From: Serratia oryzae
GTDB taxonomy: Bacteria; Pseudomonadota; Gammaproteobacteria; Enterobacterales; Enterobacteriaceae
Reading direction: 5' to 3'
NCBI RefSeq assembly: GCF_001976145.1
Contig: NZ_MOXD01000015.1
Coordinates: 1-64,000 of the forward strand
Length of the DNA stretch: 64,000 nucleotides
The first letter of the stretch is position 1; every line of letters begins with the position of its first letter. Below are positions 27,818-37,930 of this stretch, piece after piece. The notes under the pieces are model-generated. The model did no database searches. It was given only the letters and a program-made list of their open reading frames with translations, and had not been told where the DNA came from. The translations under genes and the position numbers were made by a program.

Positions 27818-28839
27818 TTTTTTCGCGACTCGCGGATTAATAACCAGATCAGATAAATGCCCCCCAGGCTGACGGTCAGAACCCCGACCGGTAACTGGTA
27901 GGGCATAAACAGGCGTTGGGCGGCGACATCGGCGGCCAACAGCAGCAATGCGCCGGTTAAGGCCGTCAGCAGCAACAGGCTTTGGTTGGCGCACAGGCGG
28001 CGGGCGATCTGCGGCGCTACTAGGGCAATGAACGAGATCGGGCCAGCCACGGCGGTTGCCGCTGCGGTGAGCAGCACGCTGGCCAAGAACAGCAGCAGGC
28101 GCGAACGCTCGACCGCCACCCCCAGCGCACGGGCGGTATCATCACCCATTTCCAACAGCCGCATGCGCCGTACCAGCGCGGCCAACAGCATCACCGCCAG
28201 CACGATCACCAACACGGCGGGCAGGCTTTTCGCCCAGGAGATACCGTTGAGTGAGCCCGCGCTCCACAAACCGGCGGTCATCGCCGATTCCAGCGAGGCG
28301 CTGACGATCATCCAGGTATTAAGGGCAACCAGCAGGGCGCGCACCGCAATGCCGACAATAATCAGGCGGAAAGCCTCTACGCCATTGCGCCAGGCCAGCA
28401 GGTAGATCATCCCGGCGGTGATCAAGCCACCGGCCAGCGCGCCAGAGGTGATCCCGAGAATACCGCCGTTAAACAGCACGATAACCACCAGTACACCGCT
28501 GTAAGCGCCGGTATTGAAACCGATCACGTCCGGGCTACCGAGCGGGTTGCGCAGCAACGACTGAAAGATGGCTCCGCTGATGCCCAACGCCGCCCCTAGC
28601 AACAGCGCCATCGCAACCCGCGGCAAGCGCCACTGGGTAACGATCACCGCCAGATTCGCCGGGCCTTCGCCGCGCAGAGCGTCCAGCACCTGCATAGCGC
28701 TGAGCGGCAGCGTGCCGGAAGCGAGGGCGTAAACCGCCAATGCCAGGCAGGCAAACAGCAAGAGCAGGGCGGTGACCAGCGGGCGCGCCAGCCGCCGTGG
28801 TTTTTTGGCGATCGCCAAGCGAGAAACCAGCACGCTCAT
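27814..28839 (-). CDS. fepG: Ferric enterobactin ABC permease
   Basis: Inner-membrane permease of the FecCD family, one of the two membrane subunits of the enterobactin importer. The 341-residue protein has about nine to ten hydrophobic helices and the family segments LRNPLGSPDVIGFNTGA and GPISFIALVAPQIAR, the latter being the loop that contacts the ATPase. It starts 1 base after the fepD stop and overlaps fepC by 4 bases. Confidence 0.95.
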   Translation of the reverse strand: MSVLVSRLAIAKKPRRLARPLVTALLLLFACLALAVYALASGTLPLSAMQVLDALRGEGPANLAVIVTQWRLPRVAMALLLGAALGISGAIFQSLLRNPLGSPDVIGFNTGAYSGVLVVIVLFNGGILGITSGALAGGLITAGMIYLLAWRNGVEAFRLIIVGIAVRALLVALNTWMIVSASLESAMTAGLWSAGSLNGISWAKSLPAVLVIVLAVMLLAALVRRMRLLEMGDDTARALGVAVERSRLLLFLASVLLTAAATAVAGPISFIALVAPQIARRLCANQSLLLLTALTGALLLLAADVAAQRLFMPYQLPVGVLTVSLGGIYLIWLLIRESRKK

Positions 28840-28840
28840 C

Positions 28841-29902
28841 CTATCCTCCCCGCCGGAACATACGGCGCTGGCGTACCAGCATAATCAGCACCGGCGCGCC
28901 AATCAGCGACAGCACGATAGAAACCTGCAATTCGCCCGGTACCAGAAAGCGGCCAAGCAGATCGGCTGCTAGCAGCAGAATCGGCGTTAACACCAGAGTC
29001 CAGGGCAGCATCCAGCCCAGCTCCGGCCCCGATAGCCGCCGGGCAATGTGCGGCATCATCAGCCCGACAAAGGCGATCGGGCCCACGGCAGCGGTTGCTG
29101 CGCCGCACAGCAAGGTAATTGCCAGCAGGCCGATCAGCTGGGTGCGCACAATGCCGGTGCCCAGCGCGGCTGCCAGTTCGTTGCCCATGCTCAGGCTGTT
29201 CAGCGCTTTGGTCAGCCACAGGGTAATGCCTGTCCCCAACAGGATCGGCAGGGCAACGGTGCGCACCACCGCCATGTTTTGAACGTCGAGGGAACCGGCC
29301 TGCCAGAAACGCAGTTGGTCGAACACCTGTGGGTTGAGCAGGGCGATGCCGGAAGACAAGCCTTCCAGCACTGCCGCCAGCGCCACCCCGGCCAGCGTCA
29401 GGCGAACCGGGCTGAGGCGGCTGCCGCCCAGCGCACCGACCAGCGCCACCAATAATGAGGCAAACAGTGCGCCGGCAAAGGCGAACCACAGATAGTGGCT
29501 AACGTCGGTTGCGCCGAAGAAGGTGATCCCTAATACCACCGCGAAACCGGCACCGGAGTTAACCCCCAGAATGCCGGGATCGGCCAGCGGGTTACGGGTG
29601 AGGGTTTGCATCAGCGCACCGGCCAGCCCGAGGGCCATACCGGCCAACACGCCGATCAGCGTGCGGGGCAGGCGTGCTTCGGTCACGATGATGCAGTCGG
29701 CAGTGGCGCATTGCCCATTCAGCGCCTCAAGCACGGTGGCAGCGGGGAGTGATTTTGCTCCTAACGACAGGCTGAGCACCACCATTAACAGCAGAAAGGC
29801 AACGGCACACAGCAGCCCAAGCAGGCGCGGCCAGCATGAACGGGATAAGCCCAGTGACTGGGCCGGTAACGGGAGGGAGCAATTGTGAGTAAGCCGGAAC
29901 AT
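28841..29902 (-). CDS. fepD: Ferric enterobactin ABC permease
   Basis: Second FecCD-family permease of the enterobactin importer and first gene of the fepDGC operon. The 353-residue protein has LTRNPLADPGILGVNSGA, GPIAFVGLMMPHIAR and multiple membrane helices. The N-terminus (~1-24) is polar and may be overlong; no alternative start is clearly better. It is divergent from entS with a Fur-like site between, as in E. coli. Confidence 0.94.
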   Translation of the reverse strand: MFRLTHNCSLPLPAQSLGLSRSCWPRLLGLLCAVAFLLLMVVLSLSLGAKSLPAATVLEALNGQCATADCIIVTEARLPRTLIGVLAGMALGLAGALMQTLTRNPLADPGILGVNSGAGFAVVLGITFFGATDVSHYLWFAFAGALFASLLVALVGALGGSRLSPVRLTLAGVALAAVLEGLSSGIALLNPQVFDQLRFWQAGSLDVQNMAVVRTVALPILLGTGITLWLTKALNSLSMGNELAAALGTGIVRTQLIGLLAITLLCGAATAAVGPIAFVGLMMPHIARRLSGPELGWMLPWTLVLTPILLLAADLLGRFLVPGELQVSIVLSLIGAPVLIMLVRQRRMFRRGG

Positions 29903-29924
29903 GACAGCCCATTATCAATTGAAT

Positions 29925-29943
29925 ATAAATGATACTTATTATC
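29925..29943. promoter_or_regulatory. Fur-box-like site in the fepD-entS divergent promoter
   Basis: Matches the Fur consensus at about 14 of 19 positions (13 of the last 15). It lies 22 bases before fepD and 107 before entS, amid further AT-rich ATTATC-type repeats that may form overlapping sites. Confidence 0.7.
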
Positions 29944-30050
29944 ATTATTGATTGTATTTATCTATGGTAGCATAGCAGCCCGAGCAGCACTAGCGCTGTT
30001 CCTGATGAGTTTTAAGCTGCATAACGGAATGAGGTTGTGGTGATAACAAG

Positions 30051-31307
30051 ATGAATAAGCCCTCTATTTTGCTCGATTTTGGCCTGCTGAAAACCAATGC
30101 GGCCTTTCGTGCGGTATTTTGCGCCCGTTTTATTTCGATTCTGGCGCTCGGCCTGATGGCGATTGCTATTCCGGTACAGATCCAGGCGTTAACCGGTTCC
30201 ACCTTGTTGGTCGGGCTGGCGGTGACCTTGGCTGGCTGCGGGATGTTTGCTGGCTTGCTCATGGGAGGCGTGCTGGCCGATCGCTATGAGCGCCGCCGCC
30301 TGATCCTGTTTGCCCGTTCCACCTGCGGCATCGGTTTTGTCGGGCTGTGTGTGAATGCGGCGTTGCCTGCACCCTCATTGAGCGCGATCTATCTGCTGGC
30401 GGTGTGGGACGGTTTCTTTGGTGCGGTGGGCGTGACCGCCTTACTGGCCGCTACACCGGCGCTGGTGGGGCGCGAGAATATCGTGCAGGCCGGAGCCATC
30501 AGTATGCTGACCGTGCGTTTTGGCTCGATCCTCTCACCGGCGATTGGCGGTGCGGTGATCGCCAGCGCCGGTGTCGCCTGGAACTACGGCCTGGCGGCGT
30601 TAGGCACGGTGCTGACGTTGATCCCTTTATTGCGTTTACCGCAGTTGCAGCCGCCACCGCAGCCGCGTGAGCATCCGCTGCGTGCCCTGATCGGCGGCTT
30701 CACCTTTTTGCTGCAAAATAAAGTGATCGGTATGGTGGCGCTGGTCGGCGCGCTGCTGACCATGGCCAGTGCGGTGCGGGTGTTGTACCCGGCGATATCT
30801 GGCATGTGGCATGTCAGCACCGGGCATTTGGGCCTGATGTATGCCGCCGTACCGCTGGGGGCGGCGATCGGTGCTTTCACCAGCGGGCGAGTGGCGCAGG
30901 TTGCCCGGCCGGGTTGGGTGATGCTGTTGACGGCGATCGCCGCATTTGCCGCCATCGGGCTGTTTGGCCTGATGCCCTGGTATGGTATGGCATTGCTGTG
31001 CCTGGTGGCCTTTGGCTATCTCAGTGCGTTGAACTCTCTGCTGCAATACGGGCTGATTCAGAACCTGACGCCGGATGCGTTTCTTGGCCGTATCAACGGG
31101 CTGTGGACCGCCCAGAACGTGGTCGGTGATGCGCTTGGGGCACTGCTGTTGGGCACCATGGGAGTGTTTATGCTGCCGGAAATGACCTCAACCAGCTTTG
31201 GCTTTGGCGCGGTGCTGCTGGCGGTGGTGTTGGCATTTGCCATGCGCGGTTTGCGCCAGGTGGGCAGTGGCGGGCTGCAACCCGCCACAGAAGCTACTGA
31301 GAAATAA
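30051..31307 (+). CDS. entS: Enterobactin exporter (major facilitator)
   Basis: Inner-membrane MFS transporter that exports enterobactin from the cytoplasm. The 418-residue protein has about twelve hydrophobic segments, the MFS loop motif [10 protein letters not shown] and the family N-terminus [21 protein letters not shown]. Length agrees with E. coli EntS (416). The last 14 bases overlap the 3' end of the convergent fepB gene. Confidence 0.95.
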   Translation: MNKPSILLDFGLLKTNAAFRAVFCARFISILALGLMAIAIPVQIQALTGSTLLVGLAVTLAGCGMFAGLLMGGVLADRYERRRLILFARSTCGIGFVGLCVNAALPAPSLSAIYLLAVWDGFFGAVGVTALLAATPALVGRENIVQAGAISMLTVRFGSILSPAIGGAVIASAGVAWNYGLAALGTVLTLIPLLRLPQLQPPPQPREHPLRALIGGFTFLLQNKVIGMVALVGALLTMASAVRVLYPAISGMWHVSTGHLGLMYAAVPLGAAIGAFTSGRVAQVARPGWVMLLTAIAAFAAIGLFGLMPWYGMALLCLVAFGYLSALNSLLQYGLIQNLTPDAFLGRINGLWTAQNVVGDALGALLLGTMGVFMLPEMTSTSFGFGAVLLAVVLAFAMRGLRQVGSGGLQPATEATEK

Positions 31308-32256
31308 ATAATTGCTCAAGACGTGCCAGCAGGTTGCTGGCGCTGTAGTAATCCAGGCGGAATGTGTCGTTGCCCAGCGCATAAACCCGCTGGTTTTCTA
31401 CCGCGGGCAGATGCGCCAGAAAGCGGTTGCTCATCAGCCGCTGCGCGTCGGTTTCGTCATTGGCAAACAGCAGCAGGGTCTGGCCATTCAGGCCCTGTGC
31501 CAGATTTTCTCCCCCTAGCTGAACAATGTCTTTGCGCACTCCCTGACTGGTGCTGGCGTTGAGCTTCGGCGGCAGCGTCGCCAGGGTAAAACCTAACTGT
31601 TGCAGCAGTTGCCCCTGCGAAGAATTGGCGGTCCACAGGTTGGCGTTTTTGCCATCGCTGCGTAACACCAGCGCCGATGTGGGCTGCGGGGGCAACGTTA
31701 TCCGCTGTTTTAGTGCCTGTTCCCGTGCGGCAAACTCAGCCACCACTTTTTCAGCCTGGGCCTCATGCCCGGTTGCTTGGCCGAGTATCTGCGCCAGCTC
31801 CTGCCAGCTCTTGTCGTCGTAATTCACCACCAGTACCGGGGCGATGGCCGATAACTGATCGTACAACCGTAGTGCGGAATCGGCACCGGTAGCAGACATC
31901 ACAATCAGGTCTGGGGCTTCAGCGGCTATCGCTTCAGCATTGGCTTCACCGATGTATAAACGCTTCACACCGCGCTGGGCGGCGATCTCACCCCACTGAT
32001 GGAAGAAGCCCTGCCGATCCGACAGCCGGTTGTTTGGGCTGGTGGCTCCGCTGGCGATCACCGGGGCATCAATGGCCAATAGGGTGCCGGTGACGGTGAC
32101 GCTGGTGGAAACAATCCGCAGCGGTGGGTGGCTGAGGGCCACCACGCCGTGTGGGGTGGTAAGGCTGCGTGGCCATTCTGCTGTGGTGGATGCCTGAGCT
32201 ATGCCCAGTGCCAACAAGCCGAACAGCGCCAGACCGAATCGCAAGGTAGGTATCAT
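31294..32256 (-). CDS. fepB: Ferric enterobactin periplasmic binding protein
   Basis: Periplasmic receptor that delivers ferric enterobactin to FepDG. The 320-residue protein has a signal peptide cleaved near [10 protein letters not shown] and no lipobox, then the PBP2 siderophore-binding fold with [40 protein letters not shown] and a C-terminal [12 protein letters not shown]. It runs convergent to entS with a 14-base 3' overlap, and divergent from entC. Confidence 0.95.
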   Translation of the reverse strand: MIPTLRFGLALFGLLALGIAQASTTAEWPRSLTTPHGVVALSHPPLRIVSTSVTVTGTLLAIDAPVIASGATSPNNRLSDRQGFFHQWGEIAAQRGVKRLYIGEANAEAIAAEAPDLIVMSATGADSALRLYDQLSAIAPVLVVNYDDKSWQELAQILGQATGHEAQAEKVVAEFAAREQALKQRITLPPQPTSALVLRSDGKNANLWTANSSQGQLLQQLGFTLATLPPKLNASTSQGVRKDIVQLGGENLAQGLNGQTLLLFANDETDAQRLMSNRFLAHLPAVENQRVYALGNDTFRLDYYSASNLLARLEQLFISQ

Positions 32257-32277
32257 TGTCGGAATCTCGGGTTAAAT

Positions 32278-32296
32278 GTTAATGGTTATCATTTTA
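32278..32296. promoter_or_regulatory. Fur-like site upstream of fepB
   Basis: A weaker Fur match (about 11 of the core 15 positions) 22 bases before the fepB start, paired with the stronger site near entC. Confidence 0.5.
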
Positions 32297-32395
32297 ATGA
32301 ATGAAATCAAAAAATGTATACGCCGATTTTGATGGAAAGGGCTTTTACATTTATTGACATGGCAAATTCGGAAAGGTATTTTACCGCAACGTAAT

Positions 32396-32414
32396 ACAAA
32401 TGATAATCATTATT
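32396..32414. promoter_or_regulatory. Fur box upstream of entC
   Basis: Contains the uninterrupted 14-base core ATGATAATCATTAT and matches 15 of 19 consensus positions, 36 bases before the entC start. This is the clearest Fur site of the ent locus. Confidence 0.8.
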
Positions 32415-32449
32415 ATATTGGTTGTTGTTTCCAAATAGAGGAAGTGCCA

Positions 32450-33655
32450 ATGGTGTTAGCCGTTAAGGGTACCGAACAAGAGGAGCTGCAAAGCAGGGAC
32501 CGTGCGCCACAGTCAGCTACCGTTTCCCCAACCACAGGCTTCTTTTTTACTTCTCCTTATCGTAGCCTGAGCACGCAAGGATGCTTCGCCAAGATCACGC
32601 AACCGGCCGCCGATGGTGACAACCTGCAAGGTGCCTTCCAGCAGGGGGTACAACAGGCGTTTGCCCAGGCCCGGCAGGCAGGAGTAACCAACCCGGTGCT
32701 GTGCGGTGCCATTCCTTTCGATACCCGTCAGCCCTCGGCGTTATTTATCCCGCAGCAAACCCAATGGTTTGAACGCCAAGCCTTTATGGCCAGCGTGAAG
32801 CCAACGCTGGCCGCGTTGCCGACGATCGTCCGTCAGAGTGAATTGCCGAAGCAGACGCAGTTTATGCAAATGGTCGCCGATGCGGTGCAGGTGACCGGCG
32901 GTGAACAATTAGAGAAGGTAGTGCTTTCCCGCCTGTTGGACATTGAAACCAGCAAGCAGATAGATCCGCACGCGCTGATGATGCGCATCATTGCCCAGAA
33001 TCCACAGGGCTTCCATTTCCATGTGCCGCTCAACGAAGGGGCATTGGTCGGAGCCAGCCCTGAGCTGCTGCTGCGTATGTGTGGCAGCCAGTTCCATTCA
33101 AATCCGCTGGCAGGATCGGCGCGGCGTGAAGCCGATCCTCTGCAGGATCGTCAAGCCGGTGAACGGCTGTTGGTGTCGAGCAAAGATCGCCATGAACACC
33201 AGATTGTCACCGCCGGTATGCGCCAGGTTTTGCATGGCCGCTGCCGCCATCTGCATATCCCTGCGGTTCCTGAACTGCTGAGTACCCCCACGCTGTGGCA
33301 CCTTTCGACGCCGATCGACGGCGAAGTGGCGGATCGGGCAGAAAATGCGCTGTCGCTTGCCTGTTTGCTGCACCCGACGCCTGCACTCTGCGGCACGCCG
33401 ATGCTGGCTGCGCGCGAACTGATCGCACAGTTGGAGCCTTTTGAACGTGGGCTGTTTGGCGGCATCGTTGGCTGGTGCGACGCCGAAGGGAACGGCGAAT
33501 GGGTGGTTACCATCCGTTGCGGCACCGTCAAGGCTAATCAGGTACGTCTGTTTGCCGGTGCGGGCATTGTGCCGGACTCATCACCGCAGGCCGAGTGGCA
33601 TGAAACTGGCACCAAGCTCAGCACCATGCTGCGCGCTTTTGGTCTTCAAGGATAA
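32450..33655 (+). CDS. entC: Isochorismate synthase
   Basis: Converts chorismate to isochorismate, the first step of 2,3-dihydroxybenzoate synthesis. The 401-residue chorismate-binding enzyme shows [45 protein letters not shown] and a C-terminal [26 protein letters not shown] region. The ATG at 32450 has GAGGA upstream; an earlier start at 32354 lies upstream of the Fur box and is rejected. It heads the entCEBA operon. Confidence 0.96.
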   Translation: MVLAVKGTEQEELQSRDRAPQSATVSPTTGFFFTSPYRSLSTQGCFAKITQPAADGDNLQGAFQQGVQQAFAQARQAGVTNPVLCGAIPFDTRQPSALFIPQQTQWFERQAFMASVKPTLAALPTIVRQSELPKQTQFMQMVADAVQVTGGEQLEKVVLSRLLDIETSKQIDPHALMMRIIAQNPQGFHFHVPLNEGALVGASPELLLRMCGSQFHSNPLAGSARREADPLQDRQAGERLLVSSKDRHEHQIVTAGMRQVLHGRCRHLHIPAVPELLSTPTLWHLSTPIDGEVADRAENALSLACLLHPTPALCGTPMLAARELIAQLEPFERGLFGGIVGWCDAEGNGEWVVTIRCGTVKANQVRLFAGAGIVPDSSPQAEWHETGTKLSTMLRAFGLQG

Positions 33656-33662
33656 ACACCTT

Positions 33663-35276
33663 ATGAGTATCGCTTTTACCCCCTGGCCCGAGGATTTCGC
33701 GCGCCGCTACCGTGAACGTGGCTACTGGCTCGATAAGCCGCTGACCGCGATCTTAACCCGGCAGGCAGACAATGACGCCGTCGCCTTGATTGACGCACAA
33801 CGCAGCCTGAGTTACCGCGAACTGGAGCAGCTTTCCGATCGCCTGGCCGCCGCGCTGTTGCGCCGGGGAGTGCAGGCGGGTGATACCGCGCTGGTGCAGC
33901 TTGGTAACGTGGTGGAATTCTATGTGGTGTTCTTTGCCCTGCTGAAGATCGGCGTGGTGCCGGTGAATGCATTGTTCAGCCATCAACGCAGTGAATTGAA
34001 CGCCTATGCCAGCCAGATTAAACCTGCGCTGCTGATCGCCGATCGGCAACATAGCCTGTTTGCGCAGGACGATTTTCTGATGACGTTTAAGCAACAGCAT
34101 CCTTCATTGCGCGTGGTGGGGTTGCGCAATCAGCCAGCAGGGGAGCACGCCCTGGCCGCCTGGCTGGAAGAGGATGGCAGCGGTTTTACCCCCACCCCGA
34201 CTGCTGCCGATCGGGTGGCGTTTTTCCAGCTTTCGGGGGGGAGTACCGGCACGCCGAAGCTGATCCCTCGCACCCATAACGACTACTACTACAGCATTCG
34301 CCGCAGCGTGGAGATCTGCCGCTTCGATCCTGCGACCCGTTACCTGTGCGCGTTGCCAGTGGCACACAATTACCCGATGAGTTCTCCGGGGGTTCTTGGC
34401 GTGCTGTATGCGGCCGGGCTGGTGGTGTTCGCTGCCGATCCCGCCGCTGCGCAGTGTTTCAGGCTGATCGAGCAGCATCAGATCACCGTCACCGCGCTGG
34501 TGCCGCCTGCCGTCACGTTATGGCTACAGGCGATTGAAGAGTGGGGCAGCAACCACCAGTTAGCCAGCCTGCAACTTTTGCAGGTGGGCGGTGCCAAGCT
34601 GGGGGAAACCCTGGCGGCGCGTATTCGCACCGAGATCGGCTGCCAGTTGCAACAGGTATTCGGCATGGCCGAAGGGCTGGTGAACTACACCCTGCTTGAC
34701 GACGATGACCAACACATTCTTACCACCCAGGGTACGCCAATGTGCCCGGATGATGAGCTGTGGGTGGCGGATGAGCAAGGCAACCCGTTGCCGGTGGGGG
34801 AAACTGGCCGCCTGATGACGCGTGGCCCCTATACCTTCCGGGGGTATTACCAGAGCCCAGAGCACAACGCGGAAGCCTTTGACGAGAACGGTTTCTACTG
34901 TTCGGGCGACTTGATCAGCCTAACGGCAGACGGCTATGTGCAGGTTCAGGGGCGGCAGAAAGACCAGATTAACCGCGGTGGTGAAAAGATTGCCGCCGAA
35001 GAGATTGAAAACCTGTTGCTGCGCCATGCGGAAGTGGTTAATGCCGCGCTGGTTTCGATGCCGGATACGCTGATGGGGGAGAAAAGCTGCGCCTTTATTG
35101 TGGCGCACCGCGCCGTAAAACCGGTGGCGCTGCGCCGCCATCTGCGTGAGCAGGGCGTGGCAGAGTTCAAATTGCCCGATCGCTTTATTCAGGTGGAGTC
35201 GCTGCCGTTAACCCCGGTCGGCAAGGTCGATAAACAATATCTGCGTCAACATTTAACTCAGGCTCAGGGAGAATAA
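33663..35276 (+). CDS. entE: 2,3-dihydroxybenzoate-AMP ligase
   Basis: Adenylates 2,3-dihydroxybenzoate and loads it on the EntB carrier domain. The 537-residue ANL enzyme contains [19 protein letters not shown] (P-loop), [19 protein letters not shown] and the catalytic lysine in [11 protein letters not shown]. The start at 33663 has AAGGA about 10 bases upstream; an in-frame extension inside entC is rejected. It begins 7 bases after the entC stop. Confidence 0.96.
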   Translation: MSIAFTPWPEDFARRYRERGYWLDKPLTAILTRQADNDAVALIDAQRSLSYRELEQLSDRLAAALLRRGVQAGDTALVQLGNVVEFYVVFFALLKIGVVPVNALFSHQRSELNAYASQIKPALLIADRQHSLFAQDDFLMTFKQQHPSLRVVGLRNQPAGEHALAAWLEEDGSGFTPTPTAADRVAFFQLSGGSTGTPKLIPRTHNDYYYSIRRSVEICRFDPATRYLCALPVAHNYPMSSPGVLGVLYAAGLVVFAADPAAAQCFRLIEQHQITVTALVPPAVTLWLQAIEEWGSNHQLASLQLLQVGGAKLGETLAARIRTEIGCQLQQVFGMAEGLVNYTLLDDDDQHILTTQGTPMCPDDELWVADEQGNPLPVGETGRLMTRGPYTFRGYYQSPEHNAEAFDENGFYCSGDLISLTADGYVQVQGRQKDQINRGGEKIAAEEIENLLLRHAEVVNAALVSMPDTLMGEKSCAFIVAHRAVKPVALRRHLREQGVAEFKLPDRFIQVESLPLTPVGKVDKQYLRQHLTQAQGE

Positions 35277-35279
35277 ACC

Positions 35280-36134
35280 ATGGCCATTCCTAAACTTAAC
35301 GATTACGCGCTGCCAACGCCGAGCGAATTGCCCGTCAACAAGGTGAGCTGGGCTTTTGAGCCGCCGCGTGCCGCATTGTTGATCCACGATATGCAGCAGT
35401 ATTTCCTCAACTTCTGGGGCGAGGACAGCCCGCTGATTAAGCAGGTGATAGAGAATATCGCCAAGCTGCGCCGCTACTGCAAAGAACAGGGTATCCCGGT
35501 GTTTTATACCGCACAGCCTAATCAGCAGAGTGATGAAGATCGGGCGCTGTTGAACGATATGTGGGGGTCGGGCCTGAACAAACACCCCGAGCAGCAGGCG
35601 GTGGTTAGCGCATTGGCGCCGGATGCTGACGATACCGTGCTGGTGAAATGGCGTTACAGCGCCTTTCATCGCTCACCGTTGCAGGAGATTTTGCAGGAAA
35701 GCGGGCGCGATCAACTGATTATCTGCGGGGTCTATGCCCATATCGGCTGTATGACCACCGCCATCGACGCGTTTATGCGCAATATCAAGCCATTCATGGT
35801 TGCCGATGGTTTGGCGGATTTTTCACAGGATGAACACCTGATGGCGCTGCGCTATACCGCCGGGCGCTGTGGCCGTGTGGTGATGACCGCCGATCTGCTG
35901 CCGGGCACGATCAGTATTGATGCCCTTCGCCAACAGATCATTCCATTGCTCGATGAAGACAGCGAAGACATCGGCAATGATGAAAACCTGATTGATTATG
36001 GCCTGGATTCGGTGCGCATCATGGAGTTAGCGACCCGTTGGCGCAAGATCCGCGAGGATATCGATTTTATCGCGTTGGCAAAATCCCCCACGATTGATAG
36101 CTGGTGGGCGCTGCTTTCTCAGGGGAAATCCTGA
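35280..36134 (+). CDS. entB: Isochorismatase / aryl carrier protein
   Basis: Bifunctional protein. The N-terminal isochorismatase domain (~1-205: PPRAALLIHDMQQYFLNFW, GVYAHIGCMTT) makes 2,3-dihydro-2,3-dihydroxybenzoate. The C-terminal aryl carrier domain (~215-284) holds the phosphopantetheine serine S244 in YGLDSVRIMEL and presents the acyl group to EntF. The 284 residues match E. coli (285). It begins 3 bases after entE and its stop overlaps the entA start. Confidence 0.96.
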   Translation: MAIPKLNDYALPTPSELPVNKVSWAFEPPRAALLIHDMQQYFLNFWGEDSPLIKQVIENIAKLRRYCKEQGIPVFYTAQPNQQSDEDRALLNDMWGSGLNKHPEQQAVVSALAPDADDTVLVKWRYSAFHRSPLQEILQESGRDQLIICGVYAHIGCMTTAIDAFMRNIKPFMVADGLADFSQDEHLMALRYTAGRCGRVVMTADLLPGTISIDALRQQIIPLLDEDSEDIGNDENLIDYGLDSVRIMELATRWRKIREDIDFIALAKSPTIDSWWALLSQGKS

Positions 36135-36892
36135 TGGTTAACGGATACGATTTTACCGCTAAGCGGGTGTGGGTGACCGGGGCCGGGGCGGGGATTGGTT
36201 ATCAAACGGCGCTGGCGTTCGTGCAGTGCGGTGCCGAGGTGACTGGCTTCGATTTACGTTTTGATGGTCAGGATTATCCGTTCCGCACCGAGGTGCTGGA
36301 TATTGCCGACGGTGAGGCCGTCGATCGCGTTTGTCGGCGGTTATTGGCGGCACAGCCAGAGCTGGATGTGCTGGTGAATGGGGCGGGGATCTTGCGCATG
36401 GGCTTGGCCGATGAAACCAGCAGCGCCGACTGGCTGGCCTGCATGGCGGTGAATGCGGGCGGGGCGTTCAATATGTTCCGCCAGACGTTGCCGGTATTCC
36501 GCCGCCAGCGGCGCGGGGCGATCGTCAGCGTAGCCTCTAACGCTGCCCACGTGCCGCGCGTCGGCATGGCGGCTTACTGCGCTTCTAAAGCCGCCCTGCG
36601 CAGCCTGTGTCACACGGTGGGGTTAGAGATGGCGCCCTACGGGGTGCGCTGTAACCTGGTTTCCCCAGGATCCACCAATACGCCCATGCAGCGCGGCATG
36701 TGGCAGGACGAAAGCGGTGAGCGTAAGACGATTAATGGCTTCCCTGAACAGTTTAAGCTCGGGATCCCGCTCGGGAAAATTGCTCAGCCGCAGGAGATTG
36801 CCGACGCCGTTCTGTTCCTGGCCTCGGAGCGCGCCAGCCATATTACGTTGCAAGATATTGTGATTGACGGCGGGGCTACGCTGGCGGCTTGA
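36134..36892 (+). CDS. entA: 2,3-dihydro-2,3-dihydroxybenzoate dehydrogenase
   Basis: NAD-dependent short-chain dehydrogenase that completes 2,3-dihydroxybenzoate. The 252-residue protein has TGAGAGIG (15-22), VNGAGILR, and the catalytic pair Y148/K152 in YCASK. Its ATG overlaps the entB stop by one base (TGATG). It is the last visible gene of the operon: the entH thioesterase gene that follows entA in E. coli is not here. Confidence 0.96.
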   Translation: MVNGYDFTAKRVWVTGAGAGIGYQTALAFVQCGAEVTGFDLRFDGQDYPFRTEVLDIADGEAVDRVCRRLLAAQPELDVLVNGAGILRMGLADETSSADWLACMAVNAGGAFNMFRQTLPVFRRQRRGAIVSVASNAAHVPRVGMAAYCASKAALRSLCHTVGLEMAPYGVRCNLVSPGSTNTPMQRGMWQDESGERKTINGFPEQFKLGIPLGKIAQPQEIADAVLFLASERASHITLQDIVIDGGATLAA

Positions 36893-37037
36893 TGGTTGGC
36901 TGTTTTATAAGGTTAACTAGCCCTCTCTCCTTAGGAAAAGAGTTGGGAGGGGGCACCTTTTGCATTCGCTGTATGATTTGGATTGATGGTCTGTTTGAGC
37001 ACTGTGGAGTTCGTGCAGGATTGACTCGGCCTTCGGG

Positions 37038-37163
37038 CAACGCTGCGCGTTGTCGTCTCGCTTCGCCATTTACTCGTCTCATCCATGAGACTCGCCCTAC
37101 GGGCCAGCGCAAGCGCTGTTCAAAATCGTTCCCGACGATTTTGTCGAACCTGAACGCAGGTTC
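37038..37163. repeat. Run of six short perfect hairpins downstream of the tRNA-Lys terminator
   Basis: The 370 bases between entA and the tRNA terminator have no credible gene. They contain consecutive perfect inverted repeats: 37038-37052, 37076-37091, 37094-37104, 37105-37118, 37122-37142 and 37146-37163. The last (GAACCTG/CAGGTTC) resembles a tRNA T-arm, and an 11-base stretch at 37012-37022 (CGTGCAGGATT) also occurs in the tRNA-Lys T-arm at 37273-37283. This may be a tRNA-derived or repeated intergenic element. Pairings are seen; origin and role are unknown. Confidence 0.6.
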
Positions 37164-37232
37164 TCATCCAACACGACCACAGGGGATTCTGTTATATCGG
37201 GTGTTTGGAAAGTTGATGGTGGAATATATACG

Positions 37233-37258
37233 AAAAAAGCGCCTAAAGGCGCTTTTTT
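37233..37258 (-). terminator. Terminator of the tRNA-Val/Lys operon
   Basis: A perfect 11-bp stem (37233-37243 with 37248-37258), 4-base loop, and A/T runs at both ends. It is placed just downstream of tRNA-Lys on the minus strand and may work in both directions. Confidence 0.85.
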
Positions 37259-37264
37259 CTGTAT

Positions 37265-37340
37265 TGGTGGGTCGTGCAGGATTCGAACCTGCGACCAATT
37301 GATTAAAAGTCAACTGCTCTACCGACTGAGCTAACGACCC
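37265..37340 (-). tRNA. tRNA-Lys (anticodon TTT)
   Basis: A 76-base cloverleaf beginning GGGTCGTTAGCTC, with anticodon loop CTTTTAA, T-arm GCAGGTTCGAATCCTGC and encoded CCA. It is last in the tRNA operon, corresponding to E. coli lysV beside gltX. Confidence 0.97.
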
Positions 37341-37347
37341 GCAGAAG

Positions 37348-37423
37348 TGGTGGGTGATGACGGGCTCGAACCGCCGACCCCCTCCGTGTAAAGGAGATGC
37401 TCTACCAACTGAGCTAATCACCC
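37348..37423 (-). tRNA. tRNA-Val (anticodon TAC), copy 3 of operon
   Basis: A 76-base cloverleaf with acceptor GGGTGAT/ATCACCC, anticodon TAC and encoded CCA. Identical in stem sequence to the copy at 37464. Confidence 0.97.
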
Positions 37424-37463
37424 ACTTCAGGACTTCCAGGTTACTGTTAAACAAGAAAATGAG

Positions 37464-37539
37464 TGGTGGGTGATGACGGGCTCGAACCGCCGACCCCCTC
37501 CGTGTAAAGGAGATGCTCTACCAACTGAGCTAATCACCC
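37464..37539 (-). tRNA. tRNA-Val (anticodon TAC), copy 2 of operon
   Basis: A 76-base cloverleaf with acceptor GGGTGAT/ATCACCC, anticodon TAC and encoded CCA. Confidence 0.97.
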
Positions 37540-37562
37540 TCATTTTTCTCATTTTAACAAGA

Positions 37563-37638
37563 TGGTGGGCGATGACGGGCTCGAACCGCCGACCCCCTCC
37601 GTGTAAAGGAGATGCTCTACCAACTGAGCTAATCGCCC
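37563..37638 (-). tRNA. tRNA-Val (anticodon TAC), copy 1 of operon, variant acceptor stem
   Basis: First tRNA of the operon. The acceptor stem is GGGCGAT/ATCGCCC, so the fourth pair is C-G instead of T-A: both sides changed together and pairing is kept. Anticodon TAC, encoded CCA. Confidence 0.97.
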
Positions 37639-37655
37639 CGTCTTGTTGGAGTCGC

Positions 37656-37683
37656 ATTATAGGGATAGTTGAAAGTGAGTCAA
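37656..37683 (-). promoter_or_regulatory. Promoter of the tRNA-Val/Lys operon
   Basis: On the minus strand, TTGACT and a perfect TATAAT are 16 bases apart, followed by a GC-containing discriminator (GCGACTCC), about 18 bases before the first tRNA. This is typical of stable-RNA promoters. Confidence 0.85.
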
Positions 37684-37930
37684 CGGTTTTTAAAGCGTTT
37701 TTATTCGTTCGCCGCAAAATTAGGCAGGATGGGATATTTATCAGCAACGGCGCTGATTCTTTGCCCATTTCTGTGCGAAATAGCCCGCAAACCTGGCGTA
37801 ATGCTGCCCGGCAATGTCGTGTCAGCGTTGAGGAATTGATATGGAGTGGTAGAATGTCGGCCACTTTTTAAATTCCGAGCAATGGTCGGCACCCTGCCGA
37901 CACGCGTTGCGTAATAAGGCTGTGAACCCA

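Noticed and set aside
36889-37302. A 137-codon plus-strand frame and a 78-codon minus-strand frame downstream of entA
   Set aside because: They cross the hairpin run and the tRNA terminator, lack family motifs, and coding is not supported.
37348-37638. Three near-identical 76-base repeats resembling a small CRISPR array
   Set aside because: Each folds as a complete tRNA-Val with anticodon TAC and CCA end; spacers are short and unequal.
37164-37871. Open frames on both strands encoding repeated VGRASPLHGGGRRFEPV-like peptides
   Set aside because: They are translations of the tRNA genes; the repeated peptide comes from the three tRNA-Val copies.
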